Shown piece by piece: positions 31,000 to 33,396 of a DNA stretch of 33,396 bases. The notes under the pieces were generated by a model. It had not been told where the DNA came from. It searched no databases and saw nothing but the letters and a program-made list of their open reading frames with translations. Position numbers and translations under genes: made by a program. Each line of letters opens with the position of its first letter. Within the stretch, counting starts at the first letter, position 1. This DNA comes from Azolla pinnata (taxonomy: Eukaryota; Streptophyta; Polypodiopsida; Salviniales; Salviniaceae): positions 1 through 33,396 of the forward strand of contig JBBBWG010002382.1 in NCBI GenBank assembly GCA_037176905.1. The letters run 5' to 3'.

Positions 31000-32460
31000 T
31001 TAAAACTTGAAATTTAATAGAATCACAAAATGTTTGTAGTCACTTAAAATAGAAATTAACTAAAGTCTGTACTCACTAGGGTTATTATTGTCGTAAATAT
31101 CTAAGCATAGTAACAGATTACCAGAGCCAGGGTTGGTGTACATGGCCTCAATGTCCATAGATGATAAAGCAACGCTTAGCTGCTCAAGGTTTTGCTCGAG
31201 CTCTTGAGGACCTGTTGCACGTTTGCCTACCTCCAATTGTGCCCGACAACTTAGGCTATAACTCTAAACCAAGAATTAGCTGGTCACATAACATCTCACA
31301 TTGTGAATGTAATCGGCGATAATCCTCCTCATCGAGTACGGCCAGTGATGAACAACACCCATCTACACAAAAACAAAAGCTTCAATTTGTTTGGGTTATA
31401 TATCACACCAATTAATAATATAAAGAGAACAATTGTGAATTATTGAGATACAAACTCTGCCCTGAAAGCTTGAGCACCTTCGCTACCCCATCTCTATGAA
31501 ACAATCTAGGTTGCACATGAAACGACATGTTGAGCATTACGTTTCAACACCCCCCGTAGCAAGGCTCCCCTCCACTTAGCATCGTGAAATTTCCCAGGCT
31601 GCCCACCATCTAATCGTGGTGATAAGCTAGCTGCCTCCTGGTTTACTTCTACCTGAGTAGTTCTTGTGAAGCTGCTTCGACGGTTCACAATATGTGCATA
31701 TATGATTCAACAAAGCCAAACCAAGCTCATTGTAGGGTGCTTAGGCATGAGTATTTGAGTGTAGAATGCAAATATGATTTGCTTGATTATCCCATCTCTA
31801 TATGTTGCAGGGTCATAGATATTTTGGACATGAATTGTGACCAGCTCTAGGAGTTATCGTCATACATCTCGATTAGAGTGATCCTTTATGATCCCCTTAT
31901 TGTCATTGAGGGTGTCATATGATTGGTTAACATCATCACGAGCAGCACGATCATCTCCAAAAGGTGAAACGTGGGCACTCCCATCCACATCGTCATCCTG
32001 TCCACAACACCCTTAATGTCCACATCCACATCCCGAACGATGGGAGGGGCTTGCACATGCAAATGAGTTTGGGCTAGATCTAGTGTGGCTCGAGGCAGGG
32101 CTCGAGTGTCTCAATGAGGCCTTGGCTGATCTTGGGGATGTTAGCCATGGGGACATTCCAGATGGATTGGTGTTGGTCGAAGATTCAGTGTACAAGGGAT
32201 GCATAACTGGGCTCCCTACAATCGAGTTGGTGGACAAGTGACACGTCGTTGTCGTAGTGTACACGGTACACCCCTTCAAAATAATTAAAACATAAGGATA
32301 AATATCGTATTAATAATTTAGTATTATACGTGCATAAGGTAAGATTCGAACCTTGTACCTCCACATCATTAAATCGAGAGATTTCCACTACATTCATGTC
32401 TCACAAGTGGAACTAAATGCATCCACAATCATAAAAGCTATGTATGAGCATTTCATATAA
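31000..32460 (-). other. TE-like region with broken minus-strand frames
   Basis: Minus-strand frames at 31506-31688, 32013-32279 and 32185-32397, plus shorter ones, look coding-like but match no family that I can name. By position they may be the decayed internal part of the CACTA element, but no transposase motif is visible. Treat as unassigned. Confidence 0.35.
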
Positions 32461-32484
32461 GAGAAACATGCATGCACGACTAGA

Positions 32485-32650
32485 GTGCATGCACACATGC
32501 ACAAATAGCCTACACACAAATAGCCTACAATGCACAAATATTTTACATGCACAATTAGCCTACGCACAAATAGCCTACATGCACAAATAGTCTACATAAA
32601 CATATAGGTTACATACACGAATAGCCTAAAGGCACAAATAACATGCATAC
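32485..32650. repeat. About 17-bp tandem repeat (GCACAAATAGCCTACAT)
   Basis: About eight to nine copies, some with one or two base changes or with a shortened linker. It lies between the TE-like region and the gypsy fragment. Confidence 0.8.
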
Positions 32651-32832
32651 AATACGTTTATAGGGTCCCTACAGCTATATAAACAGGGTAACGGAAGCGC
32701 TGAGGGGGGGCCCAGAACTCTGTATCATCCCATCTTCACGGAATTCATCAATCCACAAGTTCAGTCATCATATCATTATTCTTTCTGAACAAATTCTTCA
32801 AGTTAAAACATCCCAGAAAATTGTTCTTGCTC

Positions 32833-33396
32833 TCATTCTTGCTCCCTTCTTTCCAATCTCTTCCTCTCCTCGTCAAAGACCCCGGTGGTCATCACCCGAC
32901 TTGCGCAAAGATCCGGCGTCGTACGACACGATACAAGTGGTGAACCTGATGTGAATGCAAACGCTTTACCATGCCACTCTAGCATTCCACGGAAGATCCT
33001 TTCTTTTACAGGTAATAGAAATCCTCCCGTGCCGATCTGGAGTTTTGCTCGGGTTTCCTTTGTGAAGGTATGGCCGATATTTGCGGCCTTCCGAAGCATT
33101 GGATCCCTCGTGACCTCCTTTCTCCTTTCCTCGCTATTCACTGGGAGCGGTCCTGCGGCTGGCTTCACCTTTCTGTCCACGGTCTTGTATTTCGTGCAAA
33201 CCACCGCCTCCTTCCCTTGCAGCATGTCGGGATCGAATTCTGCAATAATCTTATACATTTCAATTGATTCGACGGGAATTACCTGGTTTTCTGCTTCATC
33301 TTTGCTTTCCATTTCTTCAAGTTGTTGTAGTGTGTCTCCGTAGGACACCTCTTCAATTACTCCCGTTACCTCTTCATCTTCCCCTATGATGCGCTG
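32833..33396 (-). pseudogene. Ty3/gypsy pol fragment (protease-to-RT linker), open to the right edge
   Basis: The frame is open from the window edge (33396) to a stop at 32833; the true start lies outside. The acidic N-terminal half (QRIIGEDEEVTGVIEEVSYG) is followed by YKTVDRKVKPAAGPLP and then RDPMLRK, HTFTKETRAKL and GFLLPVKERIFRGMLEWHG, ending in KAFAFT. This is the region just before the RT domain in gypsy elements known from seed-free plants, where a FAF motif precedes the IGCVDP segment. After about 32960 the expected continuation is missing and unrelated sequence (DEERKRLERREQE) follows, so the element is truncated or rearranged. Retroelement assignment from memory of family motifs. 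Confidence 0.6.

Noticed and set aside
32885-33343. Plus-strand 152-codon frame
   Set aside because: It is antisense to the gypsy pol fragment, whose motifs read on the minus strand.

Overview
The window is nuclear DNA from a land plant. It holds intron-rich genes of plant families, plant-type TTTAGGG repeats, and remains of Ty1/copia, Ty3/gypsy, LINE and CACTA (En/Spm) elements. I cannot fix the species. The 100-N gap shows it is a scaffolded assembly.

Layout. Positions 1-219 look like the edge of an LTR inserted into a LINE. Its ORF1 and the start of its ORF2 lie on the minus strand at 229-1974. From about 3.6 to 5.65 kb there is a heavily mutated minus-strand copia reverse transcriptase, split by a 5'-truncated LINE tail at about 4.15-5.14 kb. 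From 5.8 to 9.05 kb is non-genic sequence with several short tandem arrays. A cationic amino acid transporter (CAT family) runs at 9422-16033 on the plus strand. I resolved all 14 exons, giving 613 codons plus stop. An uncharacterised plant four-TM protein with a long polyglutamine tract lies on the minus strand at 17833 to about 18570. Its 5' end is unresolved, and its 3' end is tandemly duplicated downstream. The splicing factor U2AF35 is on the minus strand at 22599-24518 (5 exons, 305 aa). A GDSL esterase/lipase is on the plus strand at 26983-28919 (5 exons, 340 aa). From 29962 there is a CACTA-type terminus with subterminal repeats and unrecognised TE-like remains. From about 32.95 kb to the right edge is a gypsy pol fragment on the minus strand.

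The genes do not form a pathway; they are ordinary neighbours with housekeeping or metabolic roles. The striking feature is local tandem duplication, which affects promoters, introns, exon ends and 3' ends. The best cases are: (i) the U2AF35 leader/promoter present about five times, each copy separated by interstitial telomere-like TTTAGGG arrays; (ii) a ghost copy of CAT exon 2's end with a dead splice donor; (iii) a duplicated 3' end of the polyQ membrane protein gene; (iv) a near-perfect 27-bp fold-back at 26190-26272; and (v) a 100-N gap flanked by identical 77-bp sequence, probably a false gap. I found no convincing new multi-gene system. The candidates for something new are the U2AF35 leader/telomere-repeat array and the fold-back beside it.
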